64,000 nucleotides of DNA, from NCBI GenBank assembly GCA_002292285.1, contig DBBP01000024.1:1-64000 (forward strand). The letters are read 5' to 3'. The notes under the pieces were generated by a model. That model did not search any database. It was given only the letters and a program-made list of their open reading frames with translations, and was not told the DNA's origin. Shown here one piece after another: positions 43,979 through 52,679 of this stretch (positions are counted from its first letter, which is position 1; every line of letters starts with the position of its first letter). Position numbers and translations under genes: made by a program. Source of the DNA: Proteobacteria bacterium UBA981. Lineage in GTDB: Bacteria > Pseudomonadota > Gammaproteobacteria > Ga0077536.

Positions 43979-45478
43979 TTAGCTTTGCTCGCCCCAAGCG
44001 GTGTCCGGGTCCAACGGGAAAATGGGTCTTGGCACGTGCCGATACGGCAGGCGTTCATAGTGAAGGGTACACAGGGCGCCGCTGTCGCAGACAACGACTT
44101 GCGCTGCCATGGGCTCAAACGCCGCGCGAAAATGTTGCATCGACTTCAGCGCGATGACGCCTTTTTGTGCCGGATCTATTCCAAAAGCTTTGAACTGTTG
44201 GAGGTCGAGTATTTGATTGACTATCGTGACGATCAGGATATCGATGCCATCAACGCGCAGGACCGCGCTTGGACCGAAAGAACGCTGTAGCCCGCCGAGG
44301 ATAGGCCCGTCACCTACATACAGGCCGTCGCTTAGCGAGATCAATTCACCGTCGAGGGCGAGCGGCCCACCGCCAAAATCGGGGTCGGTCTTGCCGCCGA
44401 GAGAAAGGCTCGCTTTGTCGCCAATCTGGCGCCGCTGAAGGGCCTGGACGGTCTCGCCATCAACCATCGGCCCGAAACATGCGTTGCCCACGCCCGCTTC
44501 AAGGAGCGCCTTTAGCAAGGCGGTGGAATCGCCATAGCCACCCGCGCCGGGATTGTCGGCATAGTCAGCGATTACAAGAGGGCCGTCGCACGGATCGAAA
44601 CTGGCTGCGATAACGGCGGTAGCTTCCACGGTAAGGTAGTCATTCAGAGTCTCACGGCGCCGGGCCCAAATGTCGTCCGCCAGCATGTCGGCGAACGCGA
44701 TGTGCGGGCTGGGATTACCCTGGCCGGTGACCAGCACCGTCGGCCCGATGTCGACCACATCAGTGCTGGCAAAGCCTGCGTTGATGCTGACGGCGAATAC
44801 GTCTTCGCGACTCTCGTAGTCCTCGGCGGCAACCAGGCGTGGGAGCATTGGCCCGACATCGGTGCGCCCGCCATTCGTTTCCTCGAGCATCGGGCGGCCG
44901 ACCCGCAGCGTGCGCGGCGTGATCTCTCCGGCCATGGTCCGTTGCAGGATGGCACCCGCCCGGCGGGCGGTTTCGCGCATGTCGATGTGGGGATAGGTGC
45001 GGAAAGAAACAACGATATCGGCGAGCGAACACATCTGCCGGCTCACATTCGCATGCGGATCCAGGGTGATGGCAATCGGGATCTCAGACCCCACCGAGTC
45101 GCGAATACGGCGCAGCATTTCACCGTCGCCGTCTTCACAGAAATCGAGGACCATGGCCCCGTGCAGGCCGAGGAGAATGCCATCGAAGGGTCCACGCTTC
45201 GCGGCAGCGACGATCGGATCACAAAGCCACTCAAATGCAGCCTGCTCAACTTTGCCACTCGGGCCAGCTGCGGCACTAAGTACATGCTCGATTTGCCAGT
45301 CATAGGCTTTCCCGGCATCAACGAAACCAGCCAGTTCCGTATTGGCATCGCCGCGCGCGCTGAAAGCCGCGTCTCCCATCAGGACATAGCGGTCCTTGAA
45401 ACATTGCGCGTCAGTCACAGTGCGGCTGAAGGTGTTGGTCTCGTGCGAGAGTTCGGCAGTGAGGACTCGAAAGGTCAT
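43979..45478 (-). CDS. M81 metallopeptidase, MlrC (microcystinase C)-like
   Basis: Metalloprotein of 499 aa of the MlrC family, which hydrolyses linearised microcystin or small peptides in known cases. Seen: 'VLTAELSHETNTFSRT' with the ELSHETN motif, 'DGILLGLHGAM', 'ITLDPHANVS', 'FRTYPHIDMRETA' for the zinc His/Glu set, and 'NPGAGGYGDST'. Cytoplasmic, no signal peptide. Most environmental members act on other substrates, so the microcystin link is not implied. Monocistronic. Confidence 0.93.
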   Translation of the reverse strand: MTFRVLTAELSHETNTFSRTVTDAQCFKDRYVLMGDAAFSARGDANTELAGFVDAGKAYDWQIEHVLSAAAGPSGKVEQAAFEWLCDPIVAAAKRGPFDGILLGLHGAMVLDFCEDGDGEMLRRIRDSVGSEIPIAITLDPHANVSRQMCSLADIVVSFRTYPHIDMRETARRAGAILQRTMAGEITPRTLRVGRPMLEETNGGRTDVGPMLPRLVAAEDYESREDVFAVSINAGFASTDVVDIGPTVLVTGQGNPSPHIAFADMLADDIWARRRETLNDYLTVEATAVIAASFDPCDGPLVIADYADNPGAGGYGDSTALLKALLEAGVGNACFGPMVDGETVQALQRRQIGDKASLSLGGKTDPDFGGGPLALDGELISLSDGLYVGDGPILGGLQRSFGPSAVLRVDGIDILIVTIVNQILDLQQFKAFGIDPAQKGVIALKSMQHFRAAFEPMAAQVVVCDSGALCTLHYERLPYRHVPRPIFPLDPDTAWGEQS

Positions 45479-45616
45479 AAAGCGGTTTCGTTTGGACTCG
45501 AATGTCGGATCGTTGCGATATCGTACGATAATCAGTAGAAAGAAAGCTCGCTGAAGCGGGCCAAAAAATCAGCCCGTTAACAACTACGAGCGATGAATCG
45601 TGTCGTCACCAGCGCG

Positions 45617-45898
45617 CTAAGTGAGTTCGGCTAGTCTTCCGGTTACGGAAAACACCCCGTCGTTCATCGTTATCCGCCCTTCATTGACGACCGTGTTTTC
45701 ACCGACAATGACGGTTGTGCGAACTTCCCGATGGCCTTGACTCGGAGACCAATATGCACCCTGTCCGTGATAAGGCACAACGTCGCCAGAGTTAAGATAA
45801 CCGGCACCTCGTTCAGCGCATACGCCTCGTTCGACTCCACCGGTGAACGTCCCCGAATACGTCCCGATTTCTTTACCAATTGGCCTAGTACTTATTCC
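45617..45898 (-). pseudogene. Truncated remnant of an unidentified gene
   Basis: The minus-strand frame from 45898 to a stop at 45617-45619 gives 93 residues with protein-like composition: 'GTYSGTFTGGVERG', 'GYLNSGDVVPYHGQG', 'HREVRTTVIVGENTVVNEG' and 'TMNDGVFSVTGRLAELT'. Beta-rich with regular Gly-x-Gly turns. An in-frame TAA sits at 45899-45901 and no start codon exists after it, so only the C-terminal part survives. The stop just upstream and missing start indicate decay. No family named. Confidence 0.5.
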
Positions 45899-46024
45899 TT
45901 ATTGTTAATCGAATTCGCGATAAAGCAGCGACGCTATTGCCACGCGCCTACACCAAGCTACCAACAACAATCCACAGATTCGCCCATGCCGTGTGCAAGG
46001 TATTTATTAGTTTCTAAGCGCGTA

Positions 46025-46048
46025 TAGTTGTCCGTGTACGGGCAACTA
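46025..46048. other. Perfect-looking hairpin before DUF1840 gene
   Basis: TAGTTGTCCG pairs with CGGGCAACTA (one T-G wobble) across a TGTA loop, in the 246-bp gap between the gene remnant and the DUF1840 gene. Could be a factor-independent hairpin or a leader element. The nearby GATT triplicate (about 46091-46104) is trivial. Confidence 0.4.
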
Positions 46049-46144
46049 AGAGCCGCCCCGCACGCCCATGCCGTTGGTGAGGGCGGGCTGATTGATTGAT
46101 TAACTTAGCGACCGATACTCAGGTCAGGTGCCGCCCCGAACGCT

Positions 46145-46456
46145 ATGCCCGTCACATTCAAAAGTAAGCACGCTCCGGACATCCTGATGTTCGAAACAAT
46201 TGCGCTGCAATTGATTAGAGCAATGGGACATCACGGTACGGTGCCGGGCGCCATCGCGGCTGAAGACGTCTCGGCTGCCTTGCGGCGCCTCGAAGACAAG
46301 CTCGCCGGACCGGAAATCGATCGTCCCGACGCTAGTGAAGACGAACAATCCAACGAAGAGCAGGAACCGCGCGTCAGCCTGGCGCACCGGGCATTACCAC
46401 TGACCAGCATGCTCAGATCGGCTGTCGAGGAAGGAGACTACGTCATCTGGGAATAG
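46145..46456 (+). CDS. DUF1840 family protein
   Basis: Small cytoplasmic protein of 103 aa. N-terminus 'MPVTFKSKHAPDILMFETIA', 'LIRAMGHHGTVPGAIAAEDV' and 'ALRRLEDKLAG' are the DUF1840 signature of beta- and gammaproteobacteria. The middle is acidic and variable, the end 'RALPLTSMLRSAVEEGDYVIW' is conserved. Function unknown in the family. Start ATG at 46145. The gene stands alone. Confidence 0.88.
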   Translation: MPVTFKSKHAPDILMFETIALQLIRAMGHHGTVPGAIAAEDVSAALRRLEDKLAGPEIDRPDASEDEQSNEEQEPRVSLAHRALPLTSMLRSAVEEGDYVIWE

Positions 46457-46492
46457 CGCCTCAGACGCACCGGTCACAAACTGCGGCCGCCG

Positions 46493-47107
46493 TTAGCGCC
46501 GCTGCTTAGGCTCAAGCTCAAAGTTGAGGAGCACGGTGCGGATAGCTTCGACGATACCCGGTTCGAATTCACTGCCGCGCAGCGCATCACTCAATTCAAT
46601 CTGCACGCCCCGTCCGAGTTTGCCGCGGTTACAAACGTTGCCTGGATGCCGACCCGGAAAAGCATGCCCCTCGGTTCGCACGTCGATATCGAGCGGTTCA
46701 AGTGCGAGCGCCAGCGCTGCGATCAAAGGTTGGTCGAGACCGCCAACCAACAGTTGCATGCCGTCACCCGCATAACCATGAAGCGCGACGACAATGTCGC
46801 ATGCTGCGATCAAATCGAGACAACGTGGCTCGTCGAAGCGGTGGCTGGTGATATGGAGGTCTTCGAAACTGCCGTTTTCGTCCAGGCCTTCAAACAGATA
46901 CAAACCGAAGTCGTCGCCCGCGATGGCTGTCGAAATCGACGACGTATGGTGTTCGATGCTGCCACCGTGCGGTGCAATGATAGCGGTCCGGGTGCACTGC
47001 GGGTGGCGCACGGTGATGCGGTAGTCGATTTCCGCTGCACGATTCGCAGCGAGTTCAGCGAAGCTGCGAAAGCGATCCTTGGATGCAACTTTGCTGTTGG
47101 CATTCAT
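46493..47107 (-). CDS. Poly-gamma-glutamate hydrolase-like protein (PF05908)
   Basis: Zinc protein of 204 aa related to phage and Bacillus poly-gamma-glutamate hydrolases. Seen: 'FRSFAELAANRAAEIDYRI', 'TAIIAPHGGSIEHHTS' with the zinc His/Glu, 'FEDLHITSHRFDEPRCL', 'VALHGYAGDGMQLLVGG' and 'RGVQIELSD'. ATG at 47107 fits family starts; a start at 47188 would add 27 low-complexity residues. No signal peptide, so a cytosolic role on gamma-glutamyl or amide bonds is possible. Confidence 0.85.
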   Translation of the reverse strand: MNANSKVASKDRFRSFAELAANRAAEIDYRITVRHPQCTRTAIIAPHGGSIEHHTSSISTAIAGDDFGLYLFEGLDENGSFEDLHITSHRFDEPRCLDLIAACDIVVALHGYAGDGMQLLVGGLDQPLIAALALALEPLDIDVRTEGHAFPGRHPGNVCNRGKLGRGVQIELSDALRGSEFEPGIVEAIRTVLLNFELEPKQRR

Positions 47108-47227
47108 TGACGCAGAAGGTCCCGGGTGGTGGCGTGGCCCACTCGAGCGAGGCGACTGATGCAGGTTGGCGTTGTCATAAGCACGCACTACGCTGGCGTC
47201 AAATAACCCGCTTTGCGCGTTTCGGGT

Positions 47228-48229
47228 TTATGCAAGCGCACTAACAAATGCAGCGTGCTCTGCATCGTCGAGCGAGGCGTACGCCGCAGAAGTGCGGTCA
47301 ATGATGTCGCTATAGCGCGATTTGATTTGCACACCGATTTCGGTGGCGTCACCGCTGACCGCAAACTTGTCCAGCACATCCGCCGTAATGACGTCACCCA
47401 TCGCCTCCCAGCGTCCCTGTTTAGATAGCGCGTTCAGTTCGCCTTGCACCTCACCGACCCCAATCGATTCCAGCACAGGACGGTAGGCTGGCGTTGATCC
47501 ATAGAAAGCGACTTGCTCTCGCATGGCTTTCGACGCGGCCGCGATTTCCTTCTCGTCGCGACCTTTTATGGAGAAGACCGGATAGGACACTTCAACATCG
47601 GCGCGCGTGCGCCCCGAGCGCGCGAGTCCCCGATCCAGCGCGGGTAAGGTCACGTTGCGCAAATAGGCCTCGGTGGTGAAACCATGCACGAGCAGGCCGT
47701 CCGCAACTTCGCCGGCGACTTCCGTCATCAACGGACCCACGGCGGCCAAATGCACCTTCGGCGCGCCGTATTCATTGTTGGTTGGCGCGAAGAAAGGCGT
47801 CATGAGCGTGTGGGTGTAATACTTGCCAAGAAACTCGAGTGGCTGGTCGTCATACCAGTTTGCCCAGATTGCGCGCAGAGCAAGAATAAACTCGCGCATC
47901 CGTGCCGCGGGCGCCGACCATGGCATGGAGAAGCGTTTCTGAATATGCGGTCGAATTTGCGAGCCGAGGCCCAGTACGTGGCGCCCTTTCGCCGCCGCGT
48001 TCAGATCGTGCCCAAGGTTGGCCATGATCATTGGCGAACGTGCGAAAGCAACCGCAATGCCGGTAATCAGTTCGGCCTTCTCGGTGTTCTGCGAGGCGAC
48101 CAGCAACGGCATGAACGGGTCGTGTGCGGTTTCGATGGACTTGAGACCGTCATAGCCTATGTCCTCCAGAACTCGCGCTTGTTTGCCAACTTTGTCGAGC
48201 TCCCACCCTATGCCTGCGTCCGCTTTCAT
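47228..48229 (-). CDS. LLM-class F420-dependent oxidoreductase (TIGR03617-like)
   Basis: LLM-fold enzyme of about 333 aa. Seen: 'GKQARVLEDIGYDGLKSIE', 'AHDPFMPLLVASQNTEKAEL', 'ITGIAVAFARSPMIMANLG', 'AAAKGRHVLGLGSQIRPH', 'VHLAAVGPLMTEVAGEVAD'. These fit the TIGR03617 group of F420-associated proteins. ATG at 48229 has AGG 9 nt upstream; ATG 48235 adds two residues. Cofactor is inferred. Transcribed alone, opposite to the acyl-CoA dehydrogenase-like gene, which starts 305 bp away. Confidence 0.88.
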   Translation of the reverse strand: MKADAGIGWELDKVGKQARVLEDIGYDGLKSIETAHDPFMPLLVASQNTEKAELITGIAVAFARSPMIMANLGHDLNAAAKGRHVLGLGSQIRPHIQKRFSMPWSAPAARMREFILALRAIWANWYDDQPLEFLGKYYTHTLMTPFFAPTNNEYGAPKVHLAAVGPLMTEVAGEVADGLLVHGFTTEAYLRNVTLPALDRGLARSGRTRADVEVSYPVFSIKGRDEKEIAAASKAMREQVAFYGSTPAYRPVLESIGVGEVQGELNALSKQGRWEAMGDVITADVLDKFAVSGDATEIGVQIKSRYSDIIDRTSAAYASLDDAEHAAFVSALA

Positions 48230-48534
48230 GGTCATTTGCCTGCGTGTGTTGTGATTTGCGCAGTTTAGCAGCCTGTCGAAAAACCACCGTTGCGCTGTCT
48301 GCGGCGGCGCGCACTCGCTCATGCCTCACCTGTCTATCAGACACGTCGCGTCGTTCGCCGTGCAACTTCTGGCAGCCGGGCATCCTCGCTACGGTTTTCA
48401 TCAGCTTGTGAGGGCAGGATTTCGTTTGGATACGTGACCGCCAAGTCTCGCTCTTAGCCTGGCATACATTGCCTGCAGCGATGATAGACTCAGGCACTGA
48501 AAAATCGAGTGAACTGTCCCCAGGGAATCCGACC

Positions 48535-49737
48535 ATGGCCGCCGAACAATCAATGTTTTCATCGACCGGACGTATGTCCGCACCCGCTCGCTATATTGCC
48601 CCGTTACTCGACGACATCGCCGCCCAAGCCGCGAACGCGGATAGCACCCGATCGATCGCCCCGGACGTGATCGCGGCGATCAAGAAGAACGACATCATGC
48701 GCATGTCGGCCAGCCCGGAACTCGGCGGGCTCGATGAATCGATGGTCGCGATTGCCAATGAGCTGCGCGATATCGCCGCCCGTTGCACGTCGACGAGTTG
48801 GTGTATGTGGAATCATTTGTGCACGTTCCAGCATTTCGCTGGCTTACTCGGTCCGCAAAACATCGATTTTCTGAAGCCCCTTGTCGCTGCGCATGAATGG
48901 GTGTGTTTCCCGGCCGGTGCGACGTCGAAAGTAGACAGCGCCATCGATGGCGAGATGACTGTGCTTAGTGGGGTCGCCGCCTTCGGTTCGGGTGGCCGCT
49001 ACGCGGAGTGGGCCGGCGTGGTGTTTAATGAAGATGGTGCTGCGACGCCGCAATTCGCAATGGCTGACCTGCGGCATGCCAACGCACGCATCGACCCAAC
49101 GTGGGATGCGATGAGTTTGCGCGCGTCGGCCACCGACCACATTTATTACGACGGTGTGCCCGTGCCGTCATCGCGGATCGTGCCGTGGCCACCAAAGTAT
49201 CGAGAACCTTTTCGCTCTGCGGATCATCCGATGATTAACCAGCGTTATCGCGAGGATTGGGTTGCCCTTTCGGTGATGTGGCTTGGTGCCATGGCGACCG
49301 GCGTTGCAGAGATTTCTTTCAACGAAACGGCGCAAAGCATTCGCGAGCGTATCGCGATTTTCGGCACCAAAATGATTGAGCGCCCGACCATTCACGTCAA
49401 TCTGGGCCGTGCCCAAGCTCTGATTAGCGCTGCGACAGATACGGTGTATGCGGCGCTCGGGGAAACGGACGCGCGTATCGCGGCCGGGGTCATGCCCGTT
49501 GAAGGGGATTATTTTCGCCAGACCGCCGCCGGCATGCAGGCGGTGACGATGTGCGATGAAGCGATGAAGCTCGTTTTGCGGGTACTGGGCGGCAATGGTT
49601 TGCGCGAGGGCACGGACTTCGAACGCCGCTATCGGGATTTCCAGGCAATGCCGCTGCATATCAATGGCCATGTTGATCGGATCACCGAGCAGCTCGGCCG
49701 CATAAGTCTGGGTCTTGATTCGCAGAATCCGTTTTAG
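48535..49737 (+). CDS. Acyl-CoA-dehydrogenase-fold flavoprotein (group D monooxygenase-like)
   Basis: Flavoprotein of 400 aa with the acyl-CoA dehydrogenase fold, closest in layout to reduced-flavin monooxygenases such as DszC and HsaA. Seen: 'PDVIAAIKKNDIMRMSASP', 'ELGGLDESMVAIANEL', 'TSTSWCMWNHLCTFQH', 'MTVLSGVAAFGSGGRYAEW' (typical SGxWxxxSG), and a C-terminal 'VLRVLGGNGLREG' with 'RYRDFQAMPLHING'. It would oxidise a phenol, steroid or heterocycle with FMNH2 or FADH2. ATG 48535 is preceded by CAGGGA. Divergent from an LLM gene. Confidence 0.88.
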   Translation: MAAEQSMFSSTGRMSAPARYIAPLLDDIAAQAANADSTRSIAPDVIAAIKKNDIMRMSASPELGGLDESMVAIANELRDIAARCTSTSWCMWNHLCTFQHFAGLLGPQNIDFLKPLVAAHEWVCFPAGATSKVDSAIDGEMTVLSGVAAFGSGGRYAEWAGVVFNEDGAATPQFAMADLRHANARIDPTWDAMSLRASATDHIYYDGVPVPSSRIVPWPPKYREPFRSADHPMINQRYREDWVALSVMWLGAMATGVAEISFNETAQSIRERIAIFGTKMIERPTIHVNLGRAQALISAATDTVYAALGETDARIAAGVMPVEGDYFRQTAAGMQAVTMCDEAMKLVLRVLGGNGLREGTDFERRYRDFQAMPLHINGHVDRITEQLGRISLGLDSQNPF

Positions 49738-49909
49738 GCGAGCAGTGTTGTCGTGAAAGGTTTGCAGGAAAGCTCCAACCGAAACGCGTGCGCCGCGCCG
49801 GCATGCTTGCCGCAAGCAATAGCGCGCCGTGTCTGGAACGTGACTACTGGAAGTCGTCGCCACCGAGCAGCAGCTAACCCAGCCAGCGCTCGCCGCGCAC
49901 GAGCAAGGC

Positions 49910-51700
49910 ATGCCTGAGCGGCCCGACGACGCATCGGGAAGTGGAGTGGTTCGCCGCTTGTCGGCCATCCTCAGCATGGACGTGCAAGGCTATAGCCGCC
50001 TGATGGGAGATGACGAAGAGGCGACCATTCGCACCCTCACGACATACCGTCGTGTGCTCGGCACCATGATTGATGAACAGCGTGGACGGGTAGTGGATTC
50101 GCCGGGCGATAACCTGCTCGCGGAGTTCCCCAGCGTAGTGGATGCCGTGCGCTGCGCGGTGCAGGCACAGGACGAGCTGGCTGAGCGCAACGCGGAGTTG
50201 CCTGAATTGCGCAAAATGCGCTTTCGTATTGGCATCAATGTGGGCGACGTGATTGCTGAGGGCGAGCGCATCTACGGCGACGGTGTCAACATCGCCGCGC
50301 GCATCGAAGCGCTCGCGAGTGGCGGGGCCGTGTGCGTGTCGGGTTCAGTACGTGAGCAAATCGAGGGCAAGCTCAACTTCGAATTTCGCGATTTGGGCGC
50401 GCAGACGTTGAAAAATATCGCGCGACCGATTCAGGTCTACGAAATTGTCACGTCTGCCAGCATTCAGGCATCCAGCACGTCGCCCGCCATCACTTCGACA
50501 GTGACCACCGCGCCCGCAGATGACAGACCTTCCATCGCTGTATTGCCGTTTCTGAATCACAGCCGTGATCCCGAGCACGAATTCTTCAGTGACGGGATGA
50601 CGGAGGATTTGATCACCGATTTGTCCAAGATCTCAGGCCTGTTCGTCATTTCACGCAACTCAGTGTTCACCTACAAAGGTGAGAGTGTGCGGCCGGAACA
50701 GGTCTGCAAGGACCTTGGCGTGCGCTACGTGCTGGAAGGCAGCGTGCGACGCGCCGCCAATCGCGTGCGCATCACTGCGCAGCTGCTCGACGCGACGACC
50801 GACTATCACTTGTGGGCAGAGCGTTACGATCGGCAGCTCGATGACATTTTCGCAGTGCAGGGCGAGGTGATTCACTGCATCGTGCAGGCGCTGGCCGTGC
50901 AATTGACAGCCGGCGAGCAGGCTCGCGTGGGGGCTGCGCCCACGCAAAGTATCGAGGCCTATGATGCCTTTGTTCGAGGGCGGGAGGAGTACGCGCGTCG
51001 CGAGAAGAACGCGAACTTTCAGGCACGAACGCTGTTTGAGAAAGCGCTGGAACTCGACCCCGGTTACGCAGAGGCGTGCGCTTTCCTCGGACGCACCTAT
51101 CTCACCGAAATGATCAACCAATGGGGTGATGGACCGGCCTGCATTGAAAAAACCTTCGAGTATGGTCAGCAGGCGGTCGCGCTCGATCCGACGCAGCCCA
51201 CTGCGCATGAAACGCTGGCCTATGCGTTCCTCGCTCGCCGCGAGCACGATGAGGCGATTGCCGCTGCACGCGAGGCCATCACGTTCGATCCAAATTTCTC
51301 CGATGCGTATATCACGTTGGGCGAAGTCCTTTGCTTTGCCGGGCAGCCGGAGGAGGCAGTGCCGCTTATCGAACACGCCATGCGTTTGAACCCGAAATAT
51401 CCGCCGAACTATTTATGGTCGCATGGACACGGGCAGAAGCTATTGGGTGATTTCGAAAGCGCTGTCGCGACGTTCAAACGTGTTGTTACTCGCAATCCGG
51501 ATCACTTCGTCTCATATCTGATGTTATGCGTGTGTTATGCGGAGATGGGCCAGTTCGAGCAGGCACGGGCGGCGGCGCAGGAGATCCTGCGCGTGAGCCC
51601 GGACTACTCGGTAGCGGTGGGGGTTGCGCGTTCGCCTTACCGGGATAAGGCCATCATTGACCGTCAGTTCGATCTGCTGCGACAAGTCGGATTGACCTGA
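49910..51700 (+). CDS. Class III adenylate/guanylate cyclase with TolB-like and TPR domains
   Basis: Cytoplasmic cyclase of 596 aa. Cyclase catalytic domain (about 15-180): 'LSAILSMDVQGYSRLMG' with the first metal Asp24, 'VVDSPGDNLLAEFPSV' with the second Asp, and 'GINVGDVIAEGERIYGDGVN'. TolB-like segment (about 205-330: 'PSIAVLPFLNHSRDPEHEFF', 'GMTEDLITDLSK'), then three to five TPR repeats (about 345-590). Expected product cAMP or cGMP; the TPR part is probably regulatory. Family is widespread in proteobacteria with signalling context. No partner visible. Confidence 0.93.
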   Translation: MPERPDDASGSGVVRRLSAILSMDVQGYSRLMGDDEEATIRTLTTYRRVLGTMIDEQRGRVVDSPGDNLLAEFPSVVDAVRCAVQAQDELAERNAELPELRKMRFRIGINVGDVIAEGERIYGDGVNIAARIEALASGGAVCVSGSVREQIEGKLNFEFRDLGAQTLKNIARPIQVYEIVTSASIQASSTSPAITSTVTTAPADDRPSIAVLPFLNHSRDPEHEFFSDGMTEDLITDLSKISGLFVISRNSVFTYKGESVRPEQVCKDLGVRYVLEGSVRRAANRVRITAQLLDATTDYHLWAERYDRQLDDIFAVQGEVIHCIVQALAVQLTAGEQARVGAAPTQSIEAYDAFVRGREEYARREKNANFQARTLFEKALELDPGYAEACAFLGRTYLTEMINQWGDGPACIEKTFEYGQQAVALDPTQPTAHETLAYAFLARREHDEAIAAAREAITFDPNFSDAYITLGEVLCFAGQPEEAVPLIEHAMRLNPKYPPNYLWSHGHGQKLLGDFESAVATFKRVVTRNPDHFVSYLMLCVCYAEMGQFEQARAAAQEILRVSPDYSVAVGVARSPYRDKAIIDRQFDLLRQVGLT

Positions 51701-51767
51701 GCGATACCCCGTCGACGTATCTGGCTCGCGCGCGCCCGCACGCTTCGGTATTTTGAATGCGCTCGTT

Positions 51768-52538
51768 TCAGTATTGCACCCGCCGCGTAAAACCGCCGTC
51801 CACAACCAGATTCGCGCCGGTAATGAAGCTGGCCGCCGGGCTGGCGACAAAAGCGACCGCATTGGCGACCTCAGCTGGCGTCCCCATGCGTCCCATCGGA
51901 TTATTGCCGAGTGCGTACTCGTAAATTTCCGGTTGCTCGCGCTTACGTTCGCCCCACACGCCATCGTCAAAGTAAATGGTGCCGGGCGAGACCGTGTTAG
52001 CGCGTACTTGCTTGGGCGCAAATGCGGTCGCGAGGTTGGACATGTAATTGATCACAGCAGCTTTGATGGCGTTATATGGGCGCGGACCGCCGAAGGCTTC
52101 GAGCGCAGCAGTCGAAGACACCGCGACAACCGAAGCACAGTCTGATTTCTCAAGATGAGGCATCGCGGCATCAACCGTCCGCACGGTGCCCAACATGTCG
52201 ATTTCCATGCCTAAGCGCCAACTCGCCTCATCCGGTGTACCGGCCAGCGCACTCACGTTAGCGACGACGATATCGAGGCCCCCAAAGCTCGCGGCGACGC
52301 TATCAATCCACGCCGTCAGGCCGGCGTTGTCCGCAACGTCGGCGGCGCCACCGGTGACCACCGCATCACGCGTCGCTAGTTTCTGTATGGCCGTGACGGC
52401 GGTCGCGACTTCTTCACCATTTCGCGCGCATATAGCGACTGAACAGCCTTCGGCAGCGAGCCGTTCTGCAATCGCCCGACCGATTCCGCGCGAAGCGCCC
52501 GTTACGATGGCGCGTTTACCTGCTAGTCCCAAATCCAT
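51768..52538 (-). CDS. SDR family NAD(P)-dependent oxidoreductase
   Basis: Short-chain dehydrogenase/reductase of 256 aa. Seen: 'AIVTGASRGIGRAIAERL' (TGASRGIG), a catalytic Ser in SST (residues 141-143), Tyr155 and Lys159 in YNAIK, 'SPGTIYFDDG' and C-terminal 'GANLVVDGG'. An Arg at the end of the second strand (ICARN) favours NADP(H). ATG at 52538 has GGAAG about 8 nt upstream; an earlier start at 52736 would add 66 residues that are not conserved. Divergent from the amidohydrolase at 52680. Substrate unknown. Confidence 0.92.
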   Translation of the reverse strand: MDLGLAGKRAIVTGASRGIGRAIAERLAAEGCSVAICARNGEEVATAVTAIQKLATRDAVVTGGAADVADNAGLTAWIDSVAASFGGLDIVVANVSALAGTPDEASWRLGMEIDMLGTVRTVDAAMPHLEKSDCASVVAVSSTAALEAFGGPRPYNAIKAAVINYMSNLATAFAPKQVRANTVSPGTIYFDDGVWGERKREQPEIYEYALGNNPMGRMGTPAEVANAVAFVASPAASFITGANLVVDGGFTRRVQY

Positions 52539-52679
52539 TGTTGTACTTCCTTTGTTGGCCTGGTTGTTACTGGGCGCGGGGCGCCTGCGTTCTGAATATA
52601 GAGCAATCGGCAGTACCGTGCGCGCCGCCAGCTGAGCGCATGGATTTAAATTTGGCGATGTGCGGCTTATGCTGGCGCT

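Noticed and set aside
44702..45538. A 278-residue plus-strand frame
   Set aside because: Antisense to the MlrC-like gene, whose zinc motifs are intact.
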